This document shows, in pieces, positions 28,363 through 36,224 of a DNA stretch of 64,000 bases. The DNA is from Geobacter sp. GTDB taxonomy: Bacteria; Desulfobacterota; Desulfuromonadia; Geobacterales; Geobacteraceae. Position numbers and translations under genes: made by a program. The stretch's first letter is position 1. The number at the start of each line of letters is the position of its first letter. The notes below the pieces were generated by a model. The model had not been told where the DNA came from. It made no database searches and worked only from the letters and a program-made list of their open reading frames with translations. The stretch spans positions 1 through 64,000 of the forward strand of contig POSG01000008.1 of assembly GCA_003314535.1 (NCBI GenBank), read 5' to 3'.

Positions 28363-30429
28363 CTATGCCGTTCCTCTCATAGCCTCGGCGACTATGCCGC
28401 TCACGTCGAGGACGAGGATGGTGCTCTGGTCGCCCAGGTCGGCTGCTCCGGCGATGCCTCCCACTCCCTTGAAGATGCTCCCGAGCGATTTTATGACCAG
28501 GTCCTGCTGACCCAGGAGATCGTCCACCACGATCCCGATCCGCCGGTCCGACTCTCCCACCACAACGGCGAAGGGACTTTCAGACATCTCCGGTGACGAT
28601 TCCAGTGCGAAGAATCTCTCCAGTGCAAGAAGCGGCAGCGTGCTCTCGCGGAGCTGGATCACCCTCTTGCGCTCCACGGTCCTGATCTCCACTCCCTCGA
28701 GCGACAGGGTCTCCCGGACCGACGTCACCGGAATGGCGAAACAGCGGTTGGATGACTTGACCACCAGCGCCTTGATGATCGCCAGGGTGATGGGCAGGGT
28801 AATGATGACCCGGCTTCCCTCCCCGGAAACGCTCTCGATATCCACCGTTCCGGAAACCGCGGATATGTTGTTCCTCACCACGTCCATGCCCACACCGCGG
28901 CCGGACACATCGCTCACCTGGTCGGCAGTGGAAAAGCCTGGCAGGAAAATCAGCGACAGGGCTTCCTTCGGCGTGATCCCTTCGGCAGTGTCGACAAGTC
29001 CCAATTCAACTGCCTTGGCCAGGATCCTTTCGTGGTCGATTCCCCTGCCGTCATCCTCCACCTCGATGACCACGTGATTGCCCTTCTGGAAGGCGGAAAG
29101 CCTTATGGTCCCCTGCTCCTGCTTGCCCCGTTCCGCCCTCTCGTCCGGAGGTTCGATGCCGTGGTCTATGGAATTGCGGATAATGTGCATCAGCGGGTCC
29201 GCAATATCCTCCATTATCATCTTGTCCAGTTCCGTGTCCGCTCCCGACATGCGCAGCTCGATCTTTTTGCCCTGCTCGCGGCAGATTTTGCGCACTATCC
29301 TGGACATCCGTTCAAAGAGCTGTCCGACGGGGATCATGCGGACTTCCATCACCCGCTGCTGAAGTTCCGCGAGTTTCCGCTCCATGCCCTTGGATGCCTT
29401 TGCCAGCTCCATGGCGAGACCGGAAAAACCCTGGGCCCGCATCCTGGTAGATATGGCCGCCACGGTCCCATGGGAAAGAATGAGCTCGCCGACGATGTTC
29501 ATCAGTTCGTCGAGCTTCGTAATGTCGACCCGCATGGTCCGGGACAGGCTCCGCGCAGAGGATGACACCGGTCGTTCGACTGCCGGGGCATCCGCTTCAG
29601 CTGGTCTTTCCACGGCATGCTGCACGGCGCTTTCCGTAACCGCGCGGACCTCCGGGCTTCCGGACGCGGGCACGGAACGCTCCAGGGCGGTGACCGTAAC
29701 CCCTTCCAGCCCCTGCAGGCAATCCAGTTCGTCCCGTCCCCTTCCCGTTCCAACGAGGATATCGAAACCGATACTGCTCTCCATGCCCCCTTCGGCGCTC
29801 GGCAGGGTGCTGATGACCTCGCCGATTTCCTTGAGGAAATCCAGCAGTCCGCCGAGTTCGCGATCAAACGTGTCGAGGGGGTAGACTGCATGGAACAGGT
29901 AAAGGCTTTTGCCCCGGGCGATGTTCTCCCGCAGCCGGTGGTCCTCGTACTCCGTAAGGGAATGGAGAATCTTGTCAGTGATGCCCAGGTCCTCAGGAGA
30001 AACGGCAACCGCTTCCCGGCGCGCGGACGAAATGCAGGCGGTGATCCTGTCAAGAACGCCGGCAAGGCCCGAAGGCGCCCCACCTCCGGACTCCAGGGAT
30101 CGGATCAAAAGCCCGAGCATCTCGGCAGCCTCTGAAAGAACGCCAAGGGTGGCGCTTTCCAGCGGCACCTTGCCGAGGCGGAGGCGGTCCAGCAGGCTTT
30201 CGAGCGTATGGGACAGTTCGGCGATTTCCACGAAGCCGAACATTCCGGCAAGCCCCTTCAGGGAATGGGCGCTCCGGAAAATGGAGTTGACCGTCTCCGG
30301 GTCGAACTCGTCCCTGTCCGCGGAATCTCCAAGGGAAAGGATGTCCCTGCTCATCTGATCAAGTATTTCCTCTGATTCCGCCAGGAAATCCCTGACCGCT
30401 TTTCCTTTGGGATCGTCAGTCACCATCAT
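28363..30429 (-). CDS. cheA: Chemotaxis histidine kinase CheA
   Basis: 688 residues. P1 Hpt domain with phospho-His H55 in SAHSLKG; a variable region (about 130-290) that includes a second small domain in place of a clear P2; P3 dimerisation (MRVDITKLDELMNIVGELI); P4 ATPase with the N box HIIRNSIDHGIE, G1 DDGRGID and G2 GRGVGMDVV; P5 CheW-like regulatory domain to the end. CheA phosphorylates CheY/CheB receivers. No receiver domain is fused. CGGAGCGGACA precedes the ATG. It follows cheY closely. Confidence 0.96.
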   Translation of the reverse strand: MMVTDDPKGKAVRDFLAESEEILDQMSRDILSLGDSADRDEFDPETVNSIFRSAHSLKGLAGMFGFVEIAELSHTLESLLDRLRLGKVPLESATLGVLSEAAEMLGLLIRSLESGGGAPSGLAGVLDRITACISSARREAVAVSPEDLGITDKILHSLTEYEDHRLRENIARGKSLYLFHAVYPLDTFDRELGGLLDFLKEIGEVISTLPSAEGGMESSIGFDILVGTGRGRDELDCLQGLEGVTVTALERSVPASGSPEVRAVTESAVQHAVERPAEADAPAVERPVSSSARSLSRTMRVDITKLDELMNIVGELILSHGTVAAISTRMRAQGFSGLAMELAKASKGMERKLAELQQRVMEVRMIPVGQLFERMSRIVRKICREQGKKIELRMSGADTELDKMIMEDIADPLMHIIRNSIDHGIEPPDERAERGKQEQGTIRLSAFQKGNHVVIEVEDDGRGIDHERILAKAVELGLVDTAEGITPKEALSLIFLPGFSTADQVSDVSGRGVGMDVVRNNISAVSGTVDIESVSGEGSRVIITLPITLAIIKALVVKSSNRCFAIPVTSVRETLSLEGVEIRTVERKRVIQLRESTLPLLALERFFALESSPEMSESPFAVVVGESDRRIGIVVDDLLGQQDLVIKSLGSIFKGVGGIAGAADLGDQSTILVLDVSGIVAEAMRGTA

Positions 30430-30462
30430 TGTCCGCTCCGGAATGCATTTGCAGGTCCACGG

Positions 30463-30828
30463 TTACCCGATGTAATCACGGATCAGCCGCTGCAGTTGCT
30501 CAGGCTGAAACGGTTTGACCAGGTACTCGTCGGCTCCCAGGCTCAATCCCCGTTCACGGTCCCTGTCGCTTCCTTCCGTGGAAATGATGAACAGGGGGAT
30601 GGAACGGTAATTGGGATTGTCCCTGACATAGCTGATGAGCTCCAGCCCGTTTATGTCGGGCATGTTGATGTCGGTGATAATCAGGTCGACACGTTCGCGC
30701 GGTAAAAGGCGAAGCGCATCGAACCCGCTCGACGCCTCGATGACGCGATATCCGTCCATGGCCTCTATGGCTGCCACCAGCAAGGACCTCATGGTAGGGG
30801 AGTCTTCGGTTATCAGTATCTTCTTCAC
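30463..30828 (-). CDS. CheY-like response regulator
   Basis: 121 residues, single receiver. E8-D9, phosphoacceptor D53 in ITDINMP, Ser/Thr in ISTEG, Lys in VKPF. It starts 5 bases after the PATAN-receiver gene and precedes cheA by 33 bases, so it is the most likely direct CheA target. Its sequence is close to that of the CheY at 19905, which points to a duplication within the operon. Confidence 0.92.
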   Translation of the reverse strand: MKKILITEDSPTMRSLLVAAIEAMDGYRVIEASSGFDALRLLPRERVDLIITDINMPDINGLELISYVRDNPNYRSIPLFIISTEGSDRDRERGLSLGADEYLVKPFQPEQLQRLIRDYIG

Positions 30829-30833
30829 GTTCC

Positions 30834-32513
30834 CTAACTGCCCCTTTCACTAAGTTTCCGCTGCAGCAGGGCTTTTTCCATCGCAAGCCCGGCCTGGGAA
30901 AGGAATATCTCCAGGGAATCGGTTAGGCCGATCCCCCTCTTCTCCGGGAGGTTGTCTCCGTAGAGAAGGGCCACCACTTTCCCTTCGCTTACGATGGGCC
31001 CCACGAACATCTCCTGGGGCATGCCGCCGCCGAGCTGGTCCAGCAGGTACCGGTTCCACGAACTTCCGTCAGGCACCGCCTTACCCGCCATCCTGGATTT
31101 GATCACGCCGTTGAACAGCGGTTCCCCGTAGACAGGGAACCGGAGGTCCCGCACACGTGCGTCGGCAAGTCCGTCCGGATCGACTATGCCGAACTGGCCC
31201 AGGCCGCGTATCTCATCATCCCTGACAATGAATATGACCGCACGGTTCATGAACTCGGCCGCGAAACGAAGCACCAGCAGGATGATGTCGTTGCCCAGGG
31301 CCGGGTTGTTCAGCTCCTCCAGCATGCCGCGAAGCTGCGACATCCCCTGGTCATGGCCCGAGGGAGCGGACAGCGGCACGAAGTCCTCCCCGATCTCGCG
31401 GAAAAGCTCGTCGCCGATGTTTATGGTTTCGGCGACAAAGGGGCCTTCTTCAGGCCGCTCGTGATTGTCAAGACGCGCCTTGAGCCTTTCAGAGAACGCC
31501 TCGAGCGCACCATGATCCGATACCTGGGCCTTGCGCGGCTTAGGCAAGATGGGATAGCCCCGTTCCCTTACCTTCTGCTCAGCGGTGCCGGCATCATGGT
31601 CAGCCAGGACTATCACATTGAGACCTTCGAAATTATCGTGGATCAGCTCCAGCAGTTCCAGCCCTCCCAGGATGCCCGAACCGTCCATCCGCGGCATGAT
31701 CAGGTCCACCAGGACCGCGGGCCGGTGGCCGTCACGATAGAGAAAGTCCAGCTGGATCAGAGCATCCTCGGTCTTGCCGAAATCATGGACCTGGTAGCCA
31801 AAACCGGAAAGAATGGACGCAATTGCAGCGCGGACCTCTTCATCATCATCCGCCAGCACCGCCATGCGCTCTTCCCCGGGAGGTTCCGCAGCCGGCGCTT
31901 CCCGGGCCGCGGCGCTCATCAGGTCGAAAGCAATGTCGCAGCTGTCGCTTACTTCGGCGCCCTCTTCGCCACTCTCGTCCTCCGCCAGCTCCCCCCGATG
32001 CCGTGTTTCATCAAGAATCCGCGATCCTTCCATGGCAAGGAACTGGGGGTTCATGCCCTGCTCCAGGAGATACTGGTCAGGATCCCTCTCCGGCAGTTGC
32101 AGCGATTCGATGTCTTCTCTCAATTCGAAGTCGAACGAACCCTCATTCCAGGAAAACAGGGAGTATACGACCCTCTCTATCTGCTCCCTGACGATTTCCT
32201 CGATCTTTTCGACATCCACCGCGAAACGCTTGGCAAGTATGTCTCCCAAGCGCTCGGCCGCTCCTTCACCGGCCTGTATGGAAAGCGCCTTGCGCAGTGT
32301 ATTATCATCGATAATGCCTTTTTTCAGCAGGGATTCGCCCAGGTGCATGCGGGGCCCGTCCATGGCCGCCTGTATAACCTGGCCCTGACGAAAAATGATC
32401 TTGCCCTCTCTCCCCTTGCTGAAAAGGGAAAGCACGCCGGATTTCCTGCTCAGGCTGACGATCTGCAGGATCTCTCCAAGACCCAGATCTTCAAGATTGC
32501 CTACGAGGCTCAT
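30834..32513 (-). CDS. PATAN (DUF4388) - receiver - GAF-like protein
   Basis: 559 residues. The N-terminal ~150 residues are a PATAN/DUF4388 domain (LEDLGLGEILQIVSLSRKSGVLSL, KIIFRQGQVIQA, then the helical IGESLLKKG-type segment and FSWNEGSFDFEL). A receiver domain lies at about 215-335 with Asp in VLVDLIMPRMDG. The C-terminal ~190 residues form a GAF-like domain (VIFIVRDDEIRGLGQFG ... VALLYGDN). PATAN proteins act as adaptors in cyanobacterial and deltaproteobacterial pili and gliding control. First gene of the operon. No DNA-binding output, so action by protein contact is likely. Confidence 0.82.
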   Translation of the reverse strand: MSLVGNLEDLGLGEILQIVSLSRKSGVLSLFSKGREGKIIFRQGQVIQAAMDGPRMHLGESLLKKGIIDDNTLRKALSIQAGEGAAERLGDILAKRFAVDVEKIEEIVREQIERVVYSLFSWNEGSFDFELREDIESLQLPERDPDQYLLEQGMNPQFLAMEGSRILDETRHRGELAEDESGEEGAEVSDSCDIAFDLMSAAAREAPAAEPPGEERMAVLADDDEEVRAAIASILSGFGYQVHDFGKTEDALIQLDFLYRDGHRPAVLVDLIMPRMDGSGILGGLELLELIHDNFEGLNVIVLADHDAGTAEQKVRERGYPILPKPRKAQVSDHGALEAFSERLKARLDNHERPEEGPFVAETINIGDELFREIGEDFVPLSAPSGHDQGMSQLRGMLEELNNPALGNDIILLVLRFAAEFMNRAVIFIVRDDEIRGLGQFGIVDPDGLADARVRDLRFPVYGEPLFNGVIKSRMAGKAVPDGSSWNRYLLDQLGGGMPQEMFVGPIVSEGKVVALLYGDNLPEKRGIGLTDSLEIFLSQAGLAMEKALLQRKLSERGS

Positions 32514-32744
32514 GATGCAAAAGCTCCTGTGGGTTCCGGCGAAATCCAGGCGTGGCGGATCATACGACTGTTATTCCCGCACCATGTCGTTGCGGCTTTT
32601 GTAAGCTCCATACCTTGGGGACCGAATACCTTCCGGGATGAATATCCTTGACGGGAAAACCTCCTGTTATTCCCGACGTGACGGCCCATTTCGGGCAGGC
32701 AAAGCATAAACCATACTCTTCGGCAAGTAAAGAGTTTTACTCCC
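32514..32744. other. Gap between der and the chemosensory operon
   Basis: About 230 bases with no supported gene. On the minus strand it must hold the promoter of the chemosensory operon if that is not read through from der. I see no strong terminator after der and no unmistakable promoter. Confidence 0.4.
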
Positions 32745-34058
32745 TCAGCGCTCTCTCCCCTTGAACAGGAAACGGAGCGGGGTCCCGGAAAATCCGAAGG
32801 CATCGCGCAACCGGTTGGCAAGGTATCGTTCGTATGATTCGGTGATCCCCTCCGGGCAGTTGGTAAACACCGCGAAAACCGGAGGGCACGAGCCGACCTG
32901 GGTCGTGTAGTAGAACTTCACGCGCCGTCCCTGGTGGAGCGGATGGTGATGGGCTGCTACCGCCTCCTTGAATACCCGGTTGAGGTCAGAAGTGGAAACC
33001 CTCCTGGAATACTGGGACATGACCTCTTCCACCGTCTCCATGATCTTCCCGGTGCGCTGGCCCGAAAGGGCGGATACGAACAGTATCGGCGCATAGGAAA
33101 GATACTTCAGGTCTATCCTGAGGCGCTCGACGAACTTGCCCAGCGTGGAGTTGTCCTTTTTCAACAGGTCCCACTTGTTGACGACCAGGATGCACGCCCG
33201 GCCGGCCTCGCAGGCATAGCCGGCGATCCGGGCGTCCTGTTCGGTCACACCCTCGTCGGCATTGATGACTATCAGTGCCACGTCGGCCCGTTCGATGCTT
33301 CTGAGAGCGTCCACGGCGCTGTATTTCTCGACCTTGAGGCTGATTTTCCCCTTGCGCCGGATTCCCGCGGTATCGATCAGCAGGTAGCGTTTACGGTTGC
33401 AGGTGAAGTAACTGTCCACGGAGTCGCGGGTGGTGCCGGGTACAGGGTTGGCAACAACCCGCTCGAAGCCGAGCAGGCGGTTCACCAGCGACGACTTGCC
33501 CACGTTGGGCCTGCCGACAACGGCGATCCGTGTTATTCCCTCCTCTTCGTCGCCGCCGCTCTTCCGGGGAAATGCCGCTGTCACATCCTCCATCATGTCG
33601 TCTATTCCCCGGTTGTGCTCCGCCGAAACCGGGTAAAAGCGATCGATTCCCAGGGCGTAGAATTCCCCCAGCCCTGCCTCCTGTTTTTCCCCCTCAACCT
33701 TGTTGAGGAGGAAGAAGACCGGCTTGTCCACCCGGCGCAGCATTTCCGCCACTTCCCGGTCAGCAGGGGTCAGCCCTTCCCTGGCATCCATGACGAACAG
33801 GATGACGTCGGCCTCTTCCATTGCCAGTTGTGACTGCTCCCGCATCTGCTGCAGCAGCCGATCCTCGCTGGCCGGCTCGAATCCGCCCGTGTCGATCAGG
33901 GTGAAGGGCGCACCGTACCGGTCCACCTGTCCGTAGTTCCGGTCCCTGGTGACACCGGGCATGTCATCCACGATCGCCTTGCGCTGGCCGATGAGCCGGT
34001 TGAACAGGGTCGATTTCCCCACATTGGGTCTGCCTACGATTGCAACTATTGGTCTCAT
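32745..34058 (-). CDS. der: GTPase Der (EngA), ribosome 50S assembly
   Basis: 437 residues with two tandem GTPase domains, unique to Der. G1 motifs GRPNVGKS occur at residues 8-15 and again near 182; G3 DTGG and DTAG; G4 NKVE and NKWD. A KH-like C-terminal domain carries the [11 protein letters not shown] segment. It helps mature the large ribosomal subunit. It is the last housekeeping gene before the riboswitch locus, which is transcribed in the opposite direction. Confidence 0.96.
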   Translation of the reverse strand: MRPIVAIVGRPNVGKSTLFNRLIGQRKAIVDDMPGVTRDRNYGQVDRYGAPFTLIDTGGFEPASEDRLLQQMREQSQLAMEEADVILFVMDAREGLTPADREVAEMLRRVDKPVFFLLNKVEGEKQEAGLGEFYALGIDRFYPVSAEHNRGIDDMMEDVTAAFPRKSGGDEEEGITRIAVVGRPNVGKSSLVNRLLGFERVVANPVPGTTRDSVDSYFTCNRKRYLLIDTAGIRRKGKISLKVEKYSAVDALRSIERADVALIVINADEGVTEQDARIAGYACEAGRACILVVNKWDLLKKDNSTLGKFVERLRIDLKYLSYAPILFVSALSGQRTGKIMETVEEVMSQYSRRVSTSDLNRVFKEAVAAHHHPLHQGRRVKFYYTTQVGSCPPVFAVFTNCPEGITESYERYLANRLRDAFGFSGTPLRFLFKGRER

Positions 34059-34263
34059 TCTTGTCCCGAAAACACATCACGTCCGACCGGAAAGCCCGGT
34101 TGGAGAATATCCGTCGTATTCTACTTTTTTCCATTTTAATTCAGCAACGTTTCTGTGTAACACATTGCGTCATTGATTACAACAATCCAATATCGACGCC
34201 GCATTCCCCCGGCGACCGGCCCTTCCCTGCGTAATTTCCCTGTTCGCATCCTCAATATTTATC

Positions 34264-34292
34264 TTGACATGCGTTTGGCAATTAATTATACA
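34264..34292 (+). promoter_or_regulatory. Strong sigma70 promoter for the riboswitch operon
   Basis: TTGACA at 34264-34269, a 17-base spacer, and TATACA at 34287-34292. Predicted start of transcription is about 34299, some 23 bases before the aptamer. A TATAAT at 34304-34309 is a second possible -10. The near-consensus promoter in front of a terminator-type riboswitch means control is probably at the level of the RNA. Confidence 0.75.
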
Positions 34293-34321
34293 ACGATATA
34301 CACTATAATCAGTAACGAACT

Positions 34322-34470
34322 ACTCCGACCCGTCTTCCCTAAGGCTTTCGCTATGGGAACCGGGCTGTGGGCGCCGCCGGAAACAGCGCCGCCTCCCGTG
34401 CTTGGAAAGGAGTAAACACAGCGGCTGCTGCAGGCCGGCGGGTGTTTATGCCCGTCGGCCTTGTTTTTTT
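34322..34470 (+). promoter_or_regulatory. Riboswitch with intrinsic terminator, probable Moco/Tuco class, copy 1
   Basis: The aptamer spans about 34322-34414. P1 is ACTCC pairing GGAGT. Inside are CCTAAG and TATGG, which together form the 11-base GAAA tetraloop receptor, and a stem with a GAAA tetraloop (GCCGGAAAC). The core has GCCTCCC and ends TGGAAAGGAGT. A long hairpin, AGGCCGGCGGG with CCCGTCGGCC, ends in a T-run at 34461-34470: a terminator expression platform. A tetraloop plus receptor fold with these conserved blocks fits the molybdenum/tungsten cofactor motif as I remember it, and the downstream metal-handling genes agree. The class is inferred, not verified. Confidence 0.7.
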
Positions 34471-34684
34471 CAAGCCGTCGTGAATTGCCTGACAAGCCGG
34501 CGATGCGATCGGCTGCAGGATTTTTGCGCATACTTCGTCCCCTTTAAGCCAGGCCCAACGAAGCCCGCAACACAGGGTCTTTTTCCGCCTCCAAAGGGTG
34601 CTATGGGTTGCCGGTCCCGCCATGACGGCAACCCCCTTTTTTTCGTACTTCAATATTATTCAGAGAGACACAAGGGAGGAATGG
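34471..34684 (+). promoter_or_regulatory. Structured leader with a second terminator (34606-34645)
   Basis: Between the riboswitch terminator and the first gene, the RNA can form CTTCGT/ACGAAG (about 34531-34563), then a second strong hairpin GGGTTGCCG with CGGCAACCC followed by seven Ts at about 34636-34643. So a transcript passing the riboswitch terminator meets another terminator before the ribosome site GGGAGG at 34674. The part between may be a second sensor; it shares short words with c-di-GMP-I riboswitches but lacks their first stem. Confidence 0.55.
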
Positions 34685-35392
34685 ATGCAACTCACGGAAG
34701 CACTCCTGGACAGCGTTTCCGGCATTCACGGGACAGTGGAAGGGGTGATGGTCGGCCTGAACTGGACCTGTGTTGAAAGCAGTTACGTCGGCATGGCACA
34801 AACGCTAAGGGGAAGGGAAGACGTCGAGCTCGAGGGAGCCGGACTCATACTTGGGTGTGAGGCGCGCGTGATCGCCGCGCGTCTGCGAAGCTTTGAGCTG
34901 CTTGACGCAAGCCTCGGACTGGCCGCGCTCTGCTCTCTGGTCGAAGCAAAGGGAGACAATATGAACGCGGTCAACTACATACTGGATCAAGCACCAGGGA
35001 AAACGGTAACCTGCGTCGGCAGGTTCCCTTTCTTCAAGGAGATCGAAAATAAGGCGGCACGTGCATATCAGCTTGAGATGCCCCACCATGAAAGGCAGTT
35101 TCCTCCTTTGGCTGTCGAAGAAGTCCTGCCGCAGTCCGACCTGGTAATCCTGTCCGCGACAGCTCTCATTTACAAATCCCTTCAGCGGCTGCTGGATCTT
35201 TCCCGCAACGCGGTCAGCGTAGTCATGGGTACCAGCACCCCCATGAGCGAGGTGCTTTTCGACTTCGGCGCAGATGTACTCGCCGGAGTCCGTGTCGTAA
35301 ATTCTGACTGTCTCTACCTGAGTGTGGCCCAGGGAGTGAAGCACCATCAGAAAATTGCCGGGATCGAGCCCGTAACGAGGTTCAGAAAATGA
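34685..35392 (+). CDS. DUF4213/DUF364 Rossmann-like protein, putative heavy-metal chelation
   Basis: 235 residues. The N-terminal DUF4213 part (MVGLNWTCVESSYVGMAQTL) is followed by a Rossmann-like DUF364 domain with TCVGRFPFF, the EVLPQSDLVILSATALI segment and the family ending GTSTPMSEVLFDFGADVLAGVRV. Family members are annotated as putative heavy-metal chelators and occur near molybdenum, tungsten or iron genes. AGGGAGG lies 5 bases before ATG 34685; the in-frame ATG at 34598 lies before the second terminator and is not used. The stop overlaps the next gene as ATGA. Role in cofactor or metal handling is inferred from family and riboswitch. Confidence 0.82.
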   Translation: MQLTEALLDSVSGIHGTVEGVMVGLNWTCVESSYVGMAQTLRGREDVELEGAGLILGCEARVIAARLRSFELLDASLGLAALCSLVEAKGDNMNAVNYILDQAPGKTVTCVGRFPFFKEIENKAARAYQLEMPHHERQFPPLAVEEVLPQSDLVILSATALIYKSLQRLLDLSRNAVSVVMGTSTPMSEVLFDFGADVLAGVRVVNSDCLYLSVAQGVKHHQKIAGIEPVTRFRK

Positions 35393-35997
35393 AAATCTCT
35401 CGCAGTAATGCACCCCGGGTCATCATACTGACCGGCACCTGCCGGAGCGGCAAATCAACCCTGCTATTCGCGCTCCTCCGCTCGTTGCGCAGGGAACTGC
35501 TCAAGGTCGCCGGCATCATCGCGGACGGACTGTGGGAAAACGGAATGCGCAGCGGCTTCAACCTGCTTGACCTGAAGAGCGGCGTTTTCACCCCCCTCTG
35601 CAGGCGAAGCGCGGATGGCGAGTCACGTGGTTCAACCCCCTTCGTCTTCTTCCAGGAAGGCATGGCGGCAGGCGAAAAGGCCCTCTCCATCGTGAACTGC
35701 TCCAGCGCAGACGTGGTCATTGTGGACGAAGTGGGGCCGCTGGAAATCCGCGGAGAAGGATGGGCGCCTTACCTGCCACCCCTGCTGGCACTTGAGGGGC
35801 CGGCCCATCTCTGGGTGGTGCGCCACACGTGCCTGGAAAAGGTGCAGCGCAAGTGGGGGCTTGAAGACGCTGAAATCGTGGACGTGAAAGAACCGGGCGC
35901 GGCAAGGCTCTTGAAGAGTTTCTGCATGGGAAACACAAGAACGGTAGCGGGCGCCGTTTCCGAAATGCCGGAAAAGGAACGAATCACCCTGATTTGA
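35389..35997 (+). CDS. THEP1-like nucleoside triphosphatase (NTPase_1/DUF2478)
   Basis: 202 residues. Walker A GTCRSGKST at about 16-24; a middle region with ADGLWENGMRSGFNLLDLKSG, as in THEP1 proteins; Walker B-like VVIVDEVGPLEI. THEP1/DUF2478 proteins hydrolyse NTPs or act as small kinases and often neighbour molybdenum genes. Translationally coupled to the DUF364 gene, so the two proteins probably work together. A strong terminator follows at 36050. Confidence 0.8.
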   Translation: MKISRSNAPRVIILTGTCRSGKSTLLFALLRSLRRELLKVAGIIADGLWENGMRSGFNLLDLKSGVFTPLCRRSADGESRGSTPFVFFQEGMAAGEKALSIVNCSSADVVIVDEVGPLEIRGEGWAPYLPPLLALEGPAHLWVVRHTCLEKVQRKWGLEDAEIVDVKEPGAARLLKSFCMGNTRTVAGAVSEMPEKERITLI

Positions 35998-36049
35998 ATG
36001 GTCAAGCAGTGATACCGGGCCATTTCCTCCCCCGGAAATGGTTGTGATC

Positions 36050-36088
36050 GGCCGCCGGTTGCGCCTCCTTCCGGCGGCCTTCTTTTTC
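36050..36088 (+). terminator. Intrinsic terminator after the NTPase gene
   Basis: GGCCGCCGG pairs perfectly with CCGGCGGCC around a 12-base loop, then TTCTTTTT. A smaller hairpin CCATTTC/GGAAATGG precedes it (36020-36041). This ends the riboswitch-controlled two-gene unit. Confidence 0.88.
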
Positions 36089-36224
36089 GCGTTGAAAATA
36101 GCTGGAATCAATGTTATGCCAAGGCATTATCGAGGAGCGAAGGGCACACTGTCGCGCTGCCTTGGAATGACAAGCCTTTCAAGTATTGCATCAGAATCGA
36201 CGACAACACGGGGCATTCAATTGC

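Noticed and set aside
26283-28382. 699-residue frame antisense to cheW and the ExeA-like gene
   Set aside because: Ser/Arg-rich composition typical of the reverse frame of GC-rich genes; the minus-strand genes are clear family members.
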